NCBI GenBank assembly: GCA_028875175.1
Contig: JAPPFO010000020.1
Location: 1-7,022, forward strand
Direction: 5' to 3'
DNA from: Chloroflexota bacterium
Lineage (GTDB): Bacteria > Chloroflexota > UBA11872
DNA: 7,022 nucleotides
Below, piece by piece: positions 1 to 6,140 of this stretch; position 1 is the first letter of the stretch; each line of letters begins with the position of its first letter. The translations under genes were made by a program, and so were the position numbers. The notes beneath the pieces were generated by a model. That model was not told the origin of the DNA. It made no database searches and worked only from the letters and a program-made list of their open reading frames with translations.

Positions 1-888
1 TCCGAGGGCCAGGACGGTGGCGGCGGCGGCTCCGAAGACGAAGTCGATGGGGCCGGCGATGCCGGGGGCGTGGACCTGGCTGCTTCCCTGGGAAGTGTCG
101 AGCGTGACGACCGTGCCGTCGAGGGTGACGGTGCCGGAAACGCGTACGTCGGCGGCCGAGTTGCGGCCGAAGGTGAGGACGGGGCCGGGGGCGCGGGCGC
201 GGAGTTGGGGGAGCCAGCGGCTGTCGGCGGGGAGGATGGCGGGGGCATTGGCGGGAAGGGCGGTAAGGAGTTCGGATTTGGCTTCGACGATGTTGTCAAT
301 TGAGCCAAAGAGGCCGATGTGGGCGCCGGAGATGCTGGTGATAACGGCGGCGTCAGGGGCGGCGACGCGGCAGTAGGACTCGATTTCGCCGCGGACCTGG
401 GCCCCCATTTCGATCACGGCGAAGCGGTGGTCGGGGCGCAGGCGGGCGAGGGTGGTGGGGACGCCGACGTCGGTGTTCTCGCTGCGGTCGGTGGCGAGGG
501 TGAGCCCGTGACCGCCGAGGGCGGCGCCCAGGGCCTGCTTGGTGGAGGTCTTGCCGTTGCTGCCGGTGACGCCGACGAAAGTGGCGCGGGAGCGGTTGCG
601 GAGGTCGCGGGCGAGTTGCTGGTAGGCGGCGAGGGCGTCGCGGGCGGTGACCTGGCGCCAGGCCGGGTGTTCGGGGTCGACGCGGCTGCCGAGGGTTGCC
701 GCAGCGCCGCGGCTGAGGGCGTCGCCGAGGTAGTCGTTGCCGTCGACGCGGGCGCCGGGCAGGGCGACGAAGAGCATGCCGGGTTGGATGCGGCGGCTGT
801 CGAAGTGGGCGGCAGGGATGTCGGGGTCCGGGGTGCCGGGTGGGAACGGCTGGCCGGCGGCGGTGTATACGTCCGAAAGCTTGAACAT
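1..888 (-). CDS. murF: MurF, UDP-N-acetylmuramoyl-tripeptide--D-alanyl-D-alanine ligase (3' end outside window)
   Basis: Cytoplasmic ATP-dependent ligase that adds D-Ala-D-Ala to UDP-MurNAc-tripeptide, the last soluble step of the peptidoglycan precursor pathway. The first 296 codons are visible; full MurF is usually about 450 residues. The N-terminal substrate domain has DSRRIQPGMLFVALPG (about 30-45). The P-loop GVTGSNGKTSTK is at 106-117, NTDVGVP at 138-144 (MurF has NNxIGVP here), EMGA at 160-163 (metal-binding Glu), SGAHIGLFGS at 187-196 (metal-binding His), and the carbamylated-Lys motif EAKSEL at 202-207. The P-loop type, NTDVGVP and EMGA favour MurF over MurE. Around residues 279-288, where Mur ligases usually show an HN pair before the Ala-rich helix, this protein reads GPIDFVFGAA, so the pair is missing. 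The ATG at 888 lies 5 bases after the stop of the kinase-like gene, with no clear ribosome binding site, suggesting translational coupling. Confidence 0.9.
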   Translation of the reverse strand, partial: MFKLSDVYTAAGQPFPPGTPDPDIPAAHFDSRRIQPGMLFVALPGARVDGNDYLGDALSRGAAATLGSRVDPEHPAWRQVTARDALAAYQQLARDLRNRSRATFVGVTGSNGKTSTKQALGAALGGHGLTLATDRSENTDVGVPTTLARLRPDHRFAVIEMGAQVRGEIESYCRVAAPDAAVITSISGAHIGLFGSIDNIVEAKSELLTALPANAPAILPADSRWLPQLRARAPGPVLTFGRNSAADVRVSGTVTLDGTVVTLDTSQGSSQVHAPGIAGPIDFVFGAAAATVLALG

Positions 889-893
889 CGAGG

Positions 894-1946
894 TCAGGTG
901 TTGGGACGCAGGGCGGCGACGGTGGCTCGCAGGCGGTCGCGGGCGGCCTGGTCGCGAATGAGTTCAGCGGCGGCCAGATGGAACCAGTCAAGGTAGACGG
1001 GGAGGCGCTGTTGGTAGGCGTCGGCGAGGGTGGGGTTGGCGGTGCGCAGGCGGTGGCTGCGGACGTGGGCGGTGGCGGCGTAGGTGAGGGAACGTTCGGC
1101 GGCGGCGGCCCAGAAGGTGTCGAGCCGCAGGCGGTGGTCGGCGATGACGGCGGCGGATCGGTGGGCCATTCGGTCGGGTGAACCCCAGCCGGGGAAGGTG
1201 AGGAGGTCGGCGAAGTCGATTTCGGGCGGGGCGACGGCGAGGGTCTCCCAGTCGATGACGACGAGGCGGTCGTCGTTCCAGATGAGGTTCAGCGGCGAGA
1301 AGCCGTTGTGGACTATTCGGCGAGGGCTGTGGAGGAGGGGCCTGATTAGGGAGTTGAGCAGGTCCCACGGGGCATTGGGAGCAGTGCGACGGGGGGAGTC
1401 GGTTGGGGCTGGGCTGGCGGTCGGGTCGGGCAGGCGGACGAAGGCGGAGGCGTAGCGGCGTTCGAGGGTGCGGCGGGTGATGCGGTCGAGGTCGGACTGG
1501 TGGGCGAGGGCGCGGAGCATGGGGCCGAACTTTGCGGTGATCTCCTGGAAGCGGCCGTAGGCGTGGAGGGCGGTGTTGAGGGCCTGGTCCCGTTCCGAGT
1601 CGGAGGCAGCCGGGAGGCCGACGGCAAGGGTGCGGTGGCCGACGTGTTGCATGGCGAGGGCGGCCCATTGGCCGGGCGCGTGGGCGGCGGCCAGGGGTTG
1701 GGGGGCGAGGCCGGGGGCGTAGCGATGGAGAAGGTCGAGGGCGCGTTCCTCGCGGCGCCAGCGGTGGGCGTAGTAGATGTCAATTTCCGGCAGGTATCCC
1801 TTGACGACGAGGGGGTGCGGTTGGATTGCGACGAGCCACATGCGGTGGCGTCCGTCGGTAGCCAGGGGGCGCCACGGCGCAGCGGCGTCGCCGAGTCCGG
1901 CCGTAATGGCTGCGCAGAGGGGGGCGGGGACGTCAGGGTCTGGCAT
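894..1946 (-). CDS. APH-fold phosphotransferase-like protein, catalytic Asp replaced by Gly
   Basis: 350 residues with the architecture of the aminoglycoside/choline kinase (APH) superfamily; substrate unknown. The N-lobe has a likely ATP-binding Lys at 49 (PLVVKGYLP) and a Glu-containing helix at 64-72 (RREERALDL). The C-lobe has the catalytic loop VHNGFSPLNLIW (212-223) and the metal-binding Asp232 in VVIDWETL. The family loop is H-x-D-x4-N. Here His213 and Asn220 are kept but the Asp position is Gly215 (codon GGC, 1302-1304), so the protein is either a pseudokinase or an atypical enzyme; GAC would restore the usual motif. A Pro/Ser/Thr-rich linker spans about 173-193. The gene starts 4 bases after mraY and ends 5 bases before murF, so a role linked to cell-wall precursor synthesis is inferred. 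AmgK, an APH-fold sugar kinase of peptidoglycan recycling, is a possible distant relative. Fold assignment is secure, function is not. Confidence 0.8.
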   Translation of the reverse strand: MPDPDVPAPLCAAITAGLGDAAAPWRPLATDGRHRMWLVAIQPHPLVVKGYLPEIDIYYAHRWRREERALDLLHRYAPGLAPQPLAAAHAPGQWAALAMQHVGHRTLAVGLPAASDSERDQALNTALHAYGRFQEITAKFGPMLRALAHQSDLDRITRRTLERRYASAFVRLPDPTASPAPTDSPRRTAPNAPWDLLNSLIRPLLHSPRRIVHNGFSPLNLIWNDDRLVVIDWETLAVAPPEIDFADLLTFPGWGSPDRMAHRSAAVIADHRLRLDTFWAAAAERSLTYAATAHVRSHRLRTANPTLADAYQQRLPVYLDWFHLAAAELIRDQAARDRLRATVAALRPNT

Positions 1947-1950
1947 GACG

Positions 1951-3273
1951 CTAGAGCCGGCGGACCTCGGCGATCCATTGGGACAGGACGTAGGCGTTTA
2001 TGGGGCGACCGACGCGTTCGGTGCGGAGGGCGACTTCGGCCAGACGGCGGTCCCGGATCGTCTCGAGACGCCGGTACAGGCGAATCGGACCGAGCCGGAG
2101 GGGACGGCCGTGCATGACGGAAATGGAGTCGTCCTGGACGTGAAGAAAGGCGGGGCGGAGCCACATGGCGCTCAGCCAGAACGCGAGGCCGACGGCACCG
2201 CTGAGCGCGAGGGCCAGGGCGGTGGCAGCGGATACGTGGACGGCGACGACCCCGGCCGCGGTCGTCAAGAGCGTCGTGACCCAGAACAGGACGACGATCG
2301 AACGGCGGTCGAGTCCGAGGAGCTCCCAGTGGTAGTGGAGCGGCACGGCCAGCAGCGGAAGCGAGAAGCACTGGTGCGGGAGCGGATTGCCATCGGGGTC
2401 GCGAGGATCGACCACACGGCGAATGACGGGAACGAGGATCTTGAACTGGATCAGCGACGAGAAGCCTTCGAACAGCAGCGGAGCGGCGATGAGGGGCCAG
2501 AGGAGGTCGTAGCCGGCGACGATGGCGGCGATGGCCATGGCTGCACCGAGCATGAGGGCCCCGCTGTCACCGATGTAGGCGCGGGCGCGGCGGGGCCGAT
2601 CGCGGGCCGAGGGGGCCCAGCGGGAGGGAAGGTTCCAGACCAGGGCGCCGGCGGCGCCGGCGGCGGTGAGTCCGGCCCAGACGCCGGTGACGGGGCCGGC
2701 GGCGAGCCAGAGGCCAGCCATCAGGATGCTTGCCGAGCCGGTGGTGAGTCCGTCCATGCCGTCGCTGAAACCGGCGGCGAGGGTGGTTCCGAGGATCAGG
2801 ACGGCGTACCAGACGCCGAGCGTTACAACGGCGTCGGTTCCGACGTGGGTCGCGAGGGCGAAGGGCGTGAGGGTTCCGAGATCATGGAAGTCGCGGCCGA
2901 TTAGCAGGAGCGCGGCGGCGATGGAGAGCAGGACGATCACCGCAAAGTAGAGGCCTTCGCCGATGCCGCGGCCGCGGAGAGTCTTGGCCAGGTCGTCGAT
3001 GAAGCCAAACGCGAAGAAGCCCGCGACGGCGGCCAGGTGCCAGAGGGGGGCGTCGGGGTGGAAACCGACGCCGATGGCCAGTGCCAGGGCCATGACCGGG
3101 CCGCCGACGAGGGGGAGGCGGCTGCTGGTGCGGGTGGCGAAGGCGACCTGGCTGGTCTGGGGCTTGGACTCGCGGGAGCGAAAGCGGGGGAAGAGGGCGA
3201 GGGCGACGGGGGTAAGGGAAGCCGTCAGCACCAGGGGAACGAGCACGAAGGCCAGTACGAGCACGATCGCCAT
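1951..3273 (-). CDS. mraY: MraY-like phospho-N-acetylmuramoyl-pentapeptide transferase with extended C-terminus
   Basis: Polytopic membrane enzyme of the MraY/WecA family. MraY transfers phospho-MurNAc-pentapeptide to undecaprenyl phosphate, making lipid I. With the ATG start it has 440 residues, against about 320-370 for typical MraY. Visible motifs are GFIDDLAK (90-97, metal-binding Asp pair), FSDGMDGL (169-176), YIGDSGALMLG (233-243), and LHYHWELLGLD (312-322). The last matches the MraY-specific HHHFE loop with the middle His changed to Tyr, and is the main reason to prefer MraY over WecA. The Asn that usually precedes the TDG motif is Gly168. A basic stretch of about 15 residues (217-231) is inserted before the GD motif. 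After the last family helix there is a further hydrophobic segment (about 350-372) and a soluble tail of about 68 residues. A TTG at 3279 would add two residues; ATG is preferred because a GGA lies 9 bases upstream of it. Its stop precedes the kinase-like gene by 4 bases. Confidence 0.82.
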   Translation of the reverse strand: MAIVLVLAFVLVPLVLTASLTPVALALFPRFRSRESKPQTSQVAFATRTSSRLPLVGGPVMALALAIGVGFHPDAPLWHLAAVAGFFAFGFIDDLAKTLRGRGIGEGLYFAVIVLLSIAAALLLIGRDFHDLGTLTPFALATHVGTDAVVTLGVWYAVLILGTTLAAGFSDGMDGLTTGSASILMAGLWLAAGPVTGVWAGLTAAGAAGALVWNLPSRWAPSARDRPRRARAYIGDSGALMLGAAMAIAAIVAGYDLLWPLIAAPLLFEGFSSLIQFKILVPVIRRVVDPRDPDGNPLPHQCFSLPLLAVPLHYHWELLGLDRRSIVVLFWVTTLLTTAAGVVAVHVSAATALALALSGAVGLAFWLSAMWLRPAFLHVQDDSISVMHGRPLRLGPIRLYRRLETIRDRRLAEVALRTERVGRPINAYVLSQWIAEVRRL

Positions 3274-3338
3274 GACCAATTGTCCAGGCTGGGTTGCGTC
3301 GAACTCGATCTTGGTCGCCCGAGCGGCTCAACAGGGGG

Positions 3339-3364
3339 AGTATAGGAGTGGAGGCGGCGCTCAA
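3339..3364 (-). promoter_or_regulatory. Candidate sigma-70-type promoter for the mraY operon
   Basis: On the minus strand a TATACT (3344-3339) matches the -10 consensus at 5 of 6 positions, in otherwise GC-rich DNA. TTGAGC (3364-3359) could be a -35 box, but the spacing is only 14 bases, shorter than the usual 16-18. Transcription would begin near 3332 and give a leader of about 60 bases before the mraY ATG. The gap between the glycosyltransferase stop and mraY (3274-3460) shows no other gene on either strand, which makes a separate promoter plausible. The call rests on pattern only. Confidence 0.35.
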
Positions 3365-3435
3365 TGACGGGCGCTGGCATAAGCGATCAGGCGAGCGCGA
3401 GCACCGGCCCGAGCGTTGGAGTTTGGGCCGCTACC

Positions 3436-3453
3436 GACCCTCATCCCGGCCCT
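3436..3453. repeat. Fragment resembling a dispersed CCCTCATCCCGGCC repeat
   Basis: The + strand reads CGACCCTCATCCCGGCCC just downstream of the glycosyltransferase stop. This resembles the opening of a dispersed repeat that, from memory, is often followed by a CTCTCCC...GGGAGAG hairpin. That hairpin is absent here but present about 85 bases further right (3539-3556). It may be a decayed copy, or part of one larger element that includes 3507-3560. Only one copy of the start is in the window, so repeat status cannot be proven from this sequence. Confidence 0.3.
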
Positions 3454-3460
3454 TTACGTC

Positions 3461-4804
3461 TTAAGAGGTTCCTGCGTTACCTGAGGGCGGGTGCCCGGAA
3501 GACCCCTCACCGGTTTCGGCCGAGGACGGCCGAACCTGCCTCTCCCCCAGGAGAGGGTGAAGAGCAGTCACGGCTTCTTCGACACGGGCGTCATGCGGCG
3601 GCCCTTGGGAGGAAGATGGGCCGCTCAGGTCGTCGTAGACGCGGATGACGTGTTGAATCTGGTGGTTCCAGCCGTAGGTCCGTTCGGCGCGGCGGCGGAG
3701 GGCGTGGCCGTGGTTGGTGCGGAGGTCGGGGTCGGCGAGGTAGCGGAGGAGGCCGTGGGCGAGACCTTCGACGGAGCCGACGGGGACGCGGAGGCCGGCT
3801 GGGCCGAGGAGTTCGCGGGCGACGGGGCCGTCGTAGGCGACGACGGGGAGGCCGGCGGCCATGTAGTTGAGGACCTTGCCGTTGCCCTCGGATTCGGAGC
3901 GCTTGGGGGCGACTGCGATGTCGAGGACGCGGAGCATCTCGGGGGCGTCGGCGTAGGGGACACGGCCGGTGAAGTGCATGTGACCGGCGAGGCCCGCGGC
4001 GGCGGCCGCGTCACGGTAGGCCGCTTCGTTGGGGAATCCCATGACCAGGAAGTGGGCGCCCGGGTTGCGCTGAACGACGCATTGGGCGGCGCGGATCAGG
4101 TCGTCGGTTCCCTGGTAAGGGGCCAGGAGGCCCAGGTAGCCGACAAGCAGGCGGTTGGGCGGGATGCCGAGGCGATGGCGCAAGTTCAGGAGTTGATCGG
4201 TGTCGTCGGGTTGGCGGGGGCGGAAACGGGAGAGGTCGACGCCGTCGGTTACGGCGACGACGCGGTCTGAGGGCAGGCCGGACTCGGCGATGAGGGTGTT
4301 TCGGGCGTTCTGAGAACTGGTGAGAATGCGGTCGGCCAGGCGGTTGGCCAGTTTTTCGAGCCAGGAGAAGACGTGGAGGAGCGGGTTGGCGGCGCGGATG
4401 AATTGATGGTCGAGCATCTCGCGCGTGAGACTGCCCTGGTAGTCGAACACCAATCCCGCGCCATGCATGCGAGCGAGGAGCCACCCGATGAGCACGCCTT
4501 CGTGCAGGTGGGCGTGGACGATGTCGACGGGCCGGGCCGGCATGCGGGTGACGGTGGTGACGAGCAGGGCGGGGTCGAGCATGAGCTTGCGCCAGTGGGA
4601 GCCGACGCGCGGGCCGCCGCGGTGCAGCCAGGCGGGGATGCGGACGACGGGCAGCCCGGGCGGGTCGTTGCCGCCCGGATACGTTACAACGGTAACGTCG
4701 TAGCCATGCTGCTGGAGGGCGCGGGCTTCCTCGAGAATGCGAACGTGGCAGCCGTAGTCCGCAAAGAAGCCGGTAGGCGCGATCTTGACGACATGACGAC
4801 GCAC
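3461..4804 (-). CDS. Family 4 (GT-B) glycosyltransferase
   Basis: 447-residue glycosyltransferase, probably cytoplasmic or peripheral to the membrane, transferring a sugar from a nucleotide-sugar donor; donor and acceptor are unknown. The N-terminal acceptor domain has the glycine-loop region GFFADYGCHVRILEEARAL (12-30) and VDIVHAHLHEG (93-103). The C-terminal donor domain has VGYLGLLAPYQGTDDLI (221-237), the HFTGRVPY strand (277-284) and SESEGNGKVLNYMAAGLPVV (303-322). In this last motif the first Glu of the EX7E pair is present (306), while the second position is Asn313, as in some GT4 branches. The family-like sequence stops near residue 393; the last 54 residues are low in complexity and encoded partly by a hairpin repeat. 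The start is GTG, 9 bases after GGGAG (4818-4814). It lies upstream of mraY on the same strand, so a role in cell-surface glycan synthesis is plausible but unproven. Confidence 0.85.
   Translation of the reverse strand: MRRHVVKIAPTGFFADYGCHVRILEEARALQQHGYDVTVVTYPGGNDPPGLPVVRIPAWLHRGGPRVGSHWRKLMLDPALLVTTVTRMPARPVDIVHAHLHEGVLIGWLLARMHGAGLVFDYQGSLTREMLDHQFIRAANPLLHVFSWLEKLANRLADRILTSSQNARNTLIAESGLPSDRVVAVTDGVDLSRFRPRQPDDTDQLLNLRHRLGIPPNRLLVGYLGLLAPYQGTDDLIRAAQCVVQRNPGAHFLVMGFPNEAAYRDAAAAAGLAGHMHFTGRVPYADAPEMLRVLDIAVAPKRSESEGNGKVLNYMAAGLPVVAYDGPVARELLGPAGLRVPVGSVEGLAHGLLRYLADPDLRTNHGHALRRRAERTYGWNHQIQHVIRVYDDLSGPSSSQGPPHDARVEEAVTALHPLLGERQVRPSSAETGEGSSGHPPSGNAGTS
3507..3560. repeat. Double-hairpin repeat element within the 3' end of the glycosyltransferase gene
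   Basis: Two adjacent hairpins lie within a short outer stem. The outer arms are TCAC (3507-3510) and GTGA (3557-3560). The first hairpin pairs 3512-3522 with 3527-3536: 10 pairs, one bulged T, loop AGGA. The second pairs CCTCTCC (3539-3545) with GGAGAGG (3550-3556): 7 perfect pairs, loop CCCA. The pattern resembles dispersed intergenic repeats starting CCCTCACC and ending GAGAGGGTGA that I recall from environmental bacterial genomes. The element falls inside the reading frame of the glycosyltransferase and encodes part of its unconserved tail. It could also act as a transcription terminator or 3' mRNA structure, although no T-run follows. Confidence 0.55.
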
Positions 4805-4830
4805 GAGGCGGGTCTCCCGTACACGCGAAA

Positions 4831-4856
4831 CCTCCGCCGGTCGGGGCCGACGGAGG
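4831..4856. promoter_or_regulatory. Inverted repeat in the divergent intergenic region
   Basis: CCTCCGCCGG (4831-4840) and CCGACGGAGG (4847-4856) form an inverted repeat with 9 of 10 pairs, one C/A mismatch and a 6-base loop. It lies between the divergent glycosyltransferase (GTG at 4804) and tsaE (ATG at 4918). Position and symmetry fit either a repressor site or a hairpin in the leader of the glycosyltransferase mRNA. GC-rich DNA yields such repeats by chance fairly often, so the functional reading is tentative. Confidence 0.35.
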
Positions 4857-4864
4857 CGAGGTGG

Positions 4865-4870
4865 ATTCTA
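4865..4870 (-). promoter_or_regulatory. Possible -10 box for the glycosyltransferase gene
   Basis: The minus strand reads TAGAAT, 5 of 6 matches to TATAAT, about 60 bases upstream of the glycosyltransferase start, in one of the few AT-richer spots of the divergent spacer. No convincing -35 box is found 16-18 bases further upstream. If used, the transcript would begin at or just inside the inverted repeat at 4831-4856. On the + strand no clear tsaE promoter was found. Confidence 0.2.
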
Positions 4871-4917
4871 CTAGAGGCGTGGTCTCGATTCGGCAGCGGG
4901 AATGTGCGGGGTTTGCC

Positions 4918-5409
4918 ATGAGCGTTCCCTGCGAGTTGACCGTGGCGACCAGCAACGAACAGGCGACTCGGGAGCTGGGGCGGACGCTCGGGAAGGCGTG
5001 TCGCGGGGCAATGTGCGTGGCGTTGAGTGGGCCGTTGGGGGCGGGGAAGACGGTGGTGGTGAAGGGGATGGCCGAGGGGCTGGGCGTGGCCGACACTGTG
5101 ACGTCGCCGACATTCACATTTGTAAACGAATACCAGGCGGGTGGACGGCGGCTGACGCACGTGGACTTGTATCGGATCGAGGGCTTCGACGACCTGGAGT
5201 CGATTGGGTGGTCGGACGTGGTGCTGGAGGCTGACGTGCTGGCGGTGGAGTGGGCGGAGCACGCCGACGGGGAGCTTCCGGCGCCGCGGATTGACGTGGC
5301 GCTAGTGCTGGGTGCGGGCGACGAACGACGAGTGGAGTTGCGGGCGGTGGGCGCGGAGGCGCAGGCGGCGCTGGCACGGTTGCAGGCGCAGGGCCTGGAT
5401 TGCGCGTGA
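4918..5409 (+). CDS. tsaE: TsaE, tRNA threonylcarbamoyladenosine biosynthesis ATPase
   Basis: 163-residue P-loop ATPase that works with TsaB and TsaD in the cytoplasm to make t6A at position 37 of ANN-decoding tRNAs; ATP hydrolysis by TsaE supports turnover of the TsaBD complex. Walker A is GPLGAGKT at 38-45, followed by SPTFTFVNEYQ (63-73), the HVDLYRI motif (81-87) with its conserved Asp, and VEWAEHA (110-116). All are TsaE hallmarks, and length is normal for the family. The frame is open further upstream to a GTG at 4861, but ATG 4918 is chosen because it yields the usual N-terminus; a GC-rich GCGGGG lies about 6 bases upstream. It is the first gene of the cluster, and its end overlaps tsaB by 10 bases. 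Confidence 0.93.
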   Translation: MSVPCELTVATSNEQATRELGRTLGKACRGAMCVALSGPLGAGKTVVVKGMAEGLGVADTVTSPTFTFVNEYQAGGRRLTHVDLYRIEGFDDLESIGWSDVVLEADVLAVEWAEHADGELPAPRIDVALVLGAGDERRVELRAVGAEAQAALARLQAQGLDCA

Positions 5410-6059
5410 TTGCGGCGCTGAATACATCGTTCGAGGCCCCGGCGCTCGGCATTGGCCGTGACGGCGAGTTGCTGTCCGTGGCGTGCGCGCCGGGGTGGCC
5501 GGCGGACCTTGCCGACCTGGTGACGCGCGCGTTTCGCGAGACAGGACTGGCGCCAGACGCGGCCCTGGAGGGCGTGGTGGTGGCGACGGGGCCGGGGCGG
5601 TTCGGGTCGCTACGCGGGGGAATCGCGTTTGCCAAGGGGCTGGCGCTGGCGCGGCGAGTGCCGCTGCTGGGCGTGCCGACGGCGGCGGTGGTCGTGGAGG
5701 CGGCCCGGGCCGGTGACGCGGTCGTGGTTTCGCCGGCGGGACGGGGGCGCTGGTACGTCGCTGCGCCAAGTGAAGCTGACAGGATCCAATTGATGGACGC
5801 CGACAAGGTCGTGCAGGCCGATCTCCCAGCCGACCTGCCGGTGGCGGGACCGGTGGATGCGAACTTTGCCGAGGCCTTGGCGGAGAGTGGTCGGCAGGTC
5901 CGGCGGGTGAACGGTGAGGTGGCGTTGGAGGCGCTGGTGCGGTTGGCCGAATGGAGGTTGCGCGAGGGGCAAGGCCCGGCTTCTTTGGGGGCGCAGCCGG
6001 TGTATGCGGCGCCGGCGACTCGCGCGCGACCGTGGGTTCGTGGTATTCCGCACGGTTGA
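5400..6059 (+). CDS. tsaB: TsaB, tRNA threonylcarbamoyladenosine biosynthesis scaffold protein
   Basis: 219 residues of the ASKHA fold. TsaB is a catalytically inactive paralogue of TsaD that binds TsaD and TsaE and scaffolds the t6A complex. The start MRVIAALNTSFEAP corresponds to the usual M-x-I-LAIDTST opening, with Asp changed to Asn8. The signature at 64-82, GPGRFGSLRGGIAFAKGLA, corresponds to GPGSFTGLRxGxATAKGLA. SPAGRGRWYVAA (111-122) takes the place of the DAR-x-GEVYAA segment, and QPVYAAPATRAR (199-210) is the usual C-terminal end. Several motifs are weaker than in typical TsaB, but the position between tsaE and rimI/tsaD supports the call. The start is TTG at 5400, inside the end of tsaE; a GTG at 5406 is the alternative and would lose two residues. 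Confidence 0.88.
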   Translation: MRVIAALNTSFEAPALGIGRDGELLSVACAPGWPADLADLVTRAFRETGLAPDAALEGVVVATGPGRFGSLRGGIAFAKGLALARRVPLLGVPTAAVVVEAARAGDAVVVSPAGRGRWYVAAPSEADRIQLMDADKVVQADLPADLPVAGPVDANFAEALAESGRQVRRVNGEVALEALVRLAEWRLREGQGPASLGAQPVYAAPATRARPWVRGIPHG

Positions 6060-6083
6060 GCGGGCGAGATCAAGCAACTGGAA

Positions 6084-6112
6084 TAGGAGGGCACCCGCAA
6101 GGGGCGCCCCTA
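6084..6112. repeat. Small hairpin repeat between tsaB and rimI
   Basis: GGGCACCC (6089-6096) pairs with GGGCGCCC (6102-6109) with 7 of 8 matches (one A/C mismatch) around a 5-base loop. The flanks TAG (6084-6086) and CTA (6110-6112) can extend the stem past two bulged bases. The surrounding sequence, with GGGCACCCGCAAGGGG then CCCCTACAC, resembles a dispersed repeat of form GTAGGGGC...GGGTGCCCT known to me from several bacterial genomes. It fills much of the 81-base gap in an otherwise overlapping cluster, which suggests insertion. Copy number in this genome cannot be judged here. Confidence 0.5.
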
Positions 6113-6140
6113 CACGGAGGTTGGACGAACGGGCGGGGCG

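Noticed and set aside
353..991. Minus-strand open frame of 212 codons overlapping murF
   Set aside because: It is a different frame of murF with an Arg/Pro-rich product. The murF frame carries the complete set of ligase motifs.
894..1946. Naming the kinase-like gene amgK or an antibiotic-resistance gene
   Set aside because: Only fold-level motifs are seen, the catalytic Asp is absent, and no murU neighbour is visible. The context gives no sign of resistance function.
1777..2904. Long open frame on the + strand (375 codons) opposite mraY and the start of the kinase-like gene
   Set aside because: It is antisense to two well-supported genes, has a low-complexity Gly/Glu/Asp-rich composition and no recognisable domain. 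Such frames arise readily in GC-rich DNA.
3461..3560. Intrinsic terminator after the glycosyltransferase
   Set aside because: Hairpins exist, but they lie within the coding frame and no T-run follows on the minus strand.
3364..3648. Plus-strand frame of 94 codons across the mraY upstream gap and glycosyltransferase end
   Set aside because: It is composed largely of repeat-derived sequence and antisense to the glycosyltransferase, with no recognisable motif.
5114..6100. Minus-strand open frame of 328 codons opposite tsaE and tsaB
   Set aside because: Ser/Ala/Pro/Arg-rich, no domain, antisense to recognised tsa genes.
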